Source: Microcaldota archaeon (lineage in GTDB: Archaea; Micrarchaeota; Micrarchaeia; Micrarchaeales; CABMGC01). Taken from it: a stretch of DNA of 64,000 bases. This document shows, in pieces, positions 61,968 to 64,000 of the stretch. The DNA lies in the NCBI GenBank assembly GCA_028866995.1, contig JAGWHD010000002.1:55920-119919 (forward strand). Reading direction: 5' to 3'. Both the position numbers and the translations under genes were made by a program. How positions within the stretch are numbered: the stretch's first letter is position 1; each line of letters opens with the position of its first letter. The notes beneath the pieces are model-generated. The model saw only the letters and a program-made list of their open reading frames with translations. It had not been told where the DNA came from and made no database searches.

Positions 61968-63245
61968 TTAGCATGAACTTGAACAGTATCCGCAGCAGTC
62001 CGGATAGCCGCAGCTGCTGCCGCACTCGGAGCCGCTGACAACGCAGGTTCCGCCGGTGCAGCTGGGGCAGCCGTTCGCATATGTGCAGCATGCGCCGTTG
62101 TCCTGGCAGCTTACGCTGTAGCCGGTGCTGCAGCCGTAGTTGCAGCCGCCGTTGTTGCCGCACTGGACGTTGCCGTATCCCTGGCAGGTCCATGTGGCGT
62201 AGCCAGACTGGTACGCTGGGCATCCGTCATATCCGCAGCCAAGGGACTGGCTGCATGATACCCTGTTCGGGGCGCCTCCGCTGCAGTCGTTAAGAACGGT
62301 GGAGGTTGTAGACGCTGTGGTGGATGCTGTAGTAGACGCTGTTGTCGAAGCGGTAGTCGATGCCGCGCTTGTCGTGCTGGCGGTGCTTGTGGTCGAGGTG
62401 GATGTCGTTGAGGTAGTGGTTGTCGTTGTCGACGTAGTTGTCGTGGATGTCGTGGTCGAGGTTGTGGGCAGCGTTGAGCCTGCTATGAAGTGGAAGTTGG
62501 CTGTGATGGTGCCTATGGACTGCGCCGTGGCCTTCGCTGACTGCTGCTGCGAGTCTACGGAGATGAGGTTGGTGGTCCCCCAGCTCGAGAAGCCGTAGCC
62601 TGTCGGAGGTATGGCATACAGGTAGTAGGTCCTGTTCTGTATCAGGTATAGGGTCGTTCCGTTCGCGTACGATACCCCGTCGACCGAGAGCTTGCCCTCA
62701 GGAGGGTTGGTGTTGAGCGTGACTAGCAGGAGGTTGCCCGAAGAGGAGTATATCGTGGCTGTGCCGGTCGTGTTGAATACTGACTGGCCGCAGACCGGGT
62801 CGCAGAGTATGTAGTTTATGCTGAACTTCGGGTTGAGCTGAGTGCCGGATGGCTGCTGCTGGTAGCCGCTGAGCGTAGCCGTGCATGTGACTATGCTGCC
62901 TGGGAGCGCGTTCACAGGATAGCATGTGCCCGCGTATATGTTGGATGAGGTGGGATCGGCGAAGGAGAACGAGTTTGAAGGCATCTGCATGTTTATGCCT
63001 AGGTTGTTCTGGAAGAGGATGATCGCCTTAGAGCCCATCGCGTTGGAGACGACGAGTGCCTGCATGCAGGTGAGCCCGGGGGTTATGTAGCAGGACTGCT
63101 GCACAGGCGTGATGTTGGACGATACGGCAGTATAGGCCACGAATATGAAGACAGCTACGCCGAGAAGGACCCAGGCGTATACGCTCACGTACTCTATTGC
63201 TGACTGGAACTTCCTTGATTTGTGCCTGACGCCATCAGCCGTCAT
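61968..63245 (-). CDS. pilin-like protein with Thr-rich linker and extended Cys-rich C-terminus (type II-b)
   Basis: 425 aa. Signal KFQSAIEYVSVYAW with Glu at +5, helix, and an ectodomain close to type II-a (SCYITPGLTCMQ, ILFQNNLGINMQMPSN, NYILCDPVCG). The Thr/Ser linker with ASTT units leads to a region of about 110 residues with some 25 cysteines, including GCGYDGCPAYQS, CQDNGACCTYANGCPSC, and the shared end module CVVSGSECGSSCGYPDCCGY. The Cys region is longer than in the other three and seems to have several small knots. TATA element 22-29 nt upstream. Pairs with A4. Confidence 0.8.
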   Translation of the reverse strand: MTADGVRHKSRKFQSAIEYVSVYAWVLLGVAVFIFVAYTAVSSNITPVQQSCYITPGLTCMQALVVSNAMGSKAIILFQNNLGINMQMPSNSFSFADPTSSNIYAGTCYPVNALPGSIVTCTATLSGYQQQPSGTQLNPKFSINYILCDPVCGQSVFNTTGTATIYSSSGNLLLVTLNTNPPEGKLSVDGVSYANGTTLYLIQNRTYYLYAIPPTGYGFSSWGTTNLISVDSQQQSAKATAQSIGTITANFHFIAGSTLPTTSTTTSTTTTSTTTTTTSTTSTSTTSTASTTSAASTTASTTASTTASTTASTTSTVLNDCSGGAPNRVSCSQSLGCGYDGCPAYQSGYATWTCQGYGNVQCGNNGGCNYGCSTGYSVSCQDNGACCTYANGCPSCTGGTCVVSGSECGSSCGYPDCCGYCSSSC

Positions 63246-63266
63246 GATGATACCTGCCCGTGAATC

Positions 63267-63274
63267 TATTTAAA
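63267..63274 (-). promoter_or_regulatory. TATA-like element of the type II-b / A4 unit
   Basis: TATTTAAA on the plus strand (TTTAAATA on the minus) lies 22-29 nt upstream of the ATG at 63245. Confidence 0.55.
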
Positions 63275-63379
63275 CGTTGTTTGCAGTTGCTCATCTCCTG
63301 AACAGCACGCTGATGCTGCCTGGGTTGAGCCGCGATGAGGCCTATTTGACGGTTTCGGGCGTTGCCCTGATTGCCCGCC

Positions 63380-63400
63380 TATTTAAACAAGCTTTATAAA
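63380..63400 (+). promoter_or_regulatory. double TATA-like promoter of the 23S rRNA gene
   Basis: TATTTAAA (63380-63387) and TTTATAAA (63393-63400) precede the 23S gene by about 205-225 nt. With a start about 25 nt downstream they would give a leader of about 180 nt. No rRNA or tRNA gene lies between, so the 23S gene has its own promoter. Confidence 0.55.
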
Positions 63401-63604
63401 GATTAATGGTTTATGTATTCCGGTGCAGTTATGGCCAGCATGAGCTTGTAGAGGCTTCATGTTTTGAGAGCGTGTTTTATCACAGCTTGATGAAAAATGA
63501 AGGAGATAGCATATGCCATCTCCCGAAGACTCTGCAGAGGATAGGCCTTAATTACAATCGTGATACCGTCTGATTGACGGTTGATTTGAGGAGAAGTGAG
63601 CTTG
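63401..63604 (+). other. 23S rRNA leader with hairpin
   Basis: No open reading frame or tRNA is evident here. A strong hairpin lies at 63502-63523 (GGAGAT, inner GC pairs, ATAT loop, ATCTCC), with one A-C mismatch. It is a plausible processing element of the pre-rRNA leader. The 63275-63379 stretch before it holds no gene I can support. Confidence 0.5.
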
Positions 63605-64000
63605 TCAAGATTTTTATAAGCCACCTAGGGGATGGCTTGGCTCCAGCAGCGATGACGGACGTGGCAAGCTGCGATAAGCCCGGGGTAGATGCATGTCGAT
63701 CTTTGAACCCGGGATTTCCGAATCACACGGCATGAATAGTGCCGTGAGCCAACGCGTCGAACTGAAATGTCTTAGTAGACGCAGGATGAGAAATCAAACG
63801 AGATTTGCTGAGTAACACGAGCGAAAGGCAAGGAGGGCAAACCGAATTCCAATGTGCAAATGTTGGTAGATGTGGTCAGATTAGTCTGGGAATGCGAGTA
63901 GAAGGTTTTGGAAAAAACCGCCATAGAGAGTGACAGCCTCGTAAGCGTAGCAATTTTAGATATGCCGGAATGAGTAGCGCGGCCTGAGTACGTCGCACGA
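63605..64000 (+). rRNA. 23S ribosomal RNA, 5' part (runs off the window)
   Basis: Homology is clear from GGATGGCTTGGCTCC, GACGGACGTGGCAAGCTGCG, CCCGGGATTTCCGAAT and GAACTGAAATGTCTTAGTAG, the conserved 5' domain I sequences of archaeal 23S rRNA. Some normally invariant bases differ (for example GAGTAACACGAGCGAAAGG for AGTAGCGGCGAGCGAAA), indicating a divergent lineage. The 5' end at about 63605 is estimated by comparison with known 23S starts. No 16S gene lies in the 63 kb before it. Confidence 0.95.

Noticed and set aside
63488..63571. Possible box C/D RNA in the 23S leader (TGATGAA and CTGA words)
   Set aside because: The C box is imperfect, no inner boxes or guide match could be assigned; chance occurrence is likely.
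1..64000. Insertion sequences, prophage, attachment sites or replication origin
   Set aside because: No transposase, integrase, phage gene, Orc1/Cdc6 gene or cluster of origin repeats was recognised; the intein is the only mobile element seen.

Overview
The window reads as chromosomal DNA of a small-genome archaeon, most probably a DPANN lineage close to Micrarchaeota. Archaeal hallmarks are an A/V-type ATPase operon in the order H-I-K-E-C-F-A-B-D, a 64-aa histone, EF-2 with the diphthamide loop plus a Dph6-like gene, ribosomal proteins L7Ae, S28e, L24e and L30e, archaeal-type LeuRS, NMD3, SecD/SecF without SecA, and TATA boxes about 25 nt upstream of many starts. Pilin-like proteins with LamG ectodomains and the layout of unlinked rRNA genes point to Micrarchaeota, but the lineage is an inference.

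Layout. 1-9.5 kb: an M50 protease, leuS, then a surface-glycan cluster (GT4 glycosyltransferase, carbamoyltransferase, radical SAM enzyme with an intein) and a divergent GT2 gene. 9.5-20 kb: a LamG pilin-like protein, a YchF-type GTPase, a secF-secD-nmd3 operon, a transporter facing an Lrp-type regulator, a PPOX-like flavoprotein, a tiny zinc protein and another GT2. 21-31.5 kb: a long leftward run from the ATPase operon through dph6 and an aminotransferase to tRNA-Val(GAC). 31.5-42.5 kb: an FtsJ-like rRNA methyltransferase, orphans, four LamG pilin-like genes, an RNase P RNA, a BofA-like membrane protein, a histone, thiI and the L7Ae-S28e-L24e operon. 42.5-46.3 kb: L30e-S12-S7-EF-2. 46.4-63.2 kb: an envelope region broken only by guaB. 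It holds four pilin-like proteins with threonine-rich linkers and a shared cysteine-rich tail, four paralogous anchored ectodomain proteins paired with them, two GT-C glycosyltransferases, a beta-helix surface protein and a PQQ-type propeller. 63.6-64.0 kb: the 5' end of a 23S rRNA gene with its own promoter and no 16S gene before it.

How the parts connect. Translation, ATP synthesis and Sec export sit beside a large investment in secreted, type-IV-pilin-like surface proteins. Glycosyltransferases and many N-x-S/T sequons suggest these are glycosylated. No pilus assembly ATPase or prepilin peptidase is in the window, so assembly would depend on genes elsewhere. The two strongest unusual signals are an intein that splits the iron-sulphur cysteine motif of a radical SAM enzyme, and the repeated pairing of cysteine-tailed pilin-like proteins with an unrecognised family of anchored ectodomain proteins. 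No insertion sequence, CRISPR array or replication origin was recognised.
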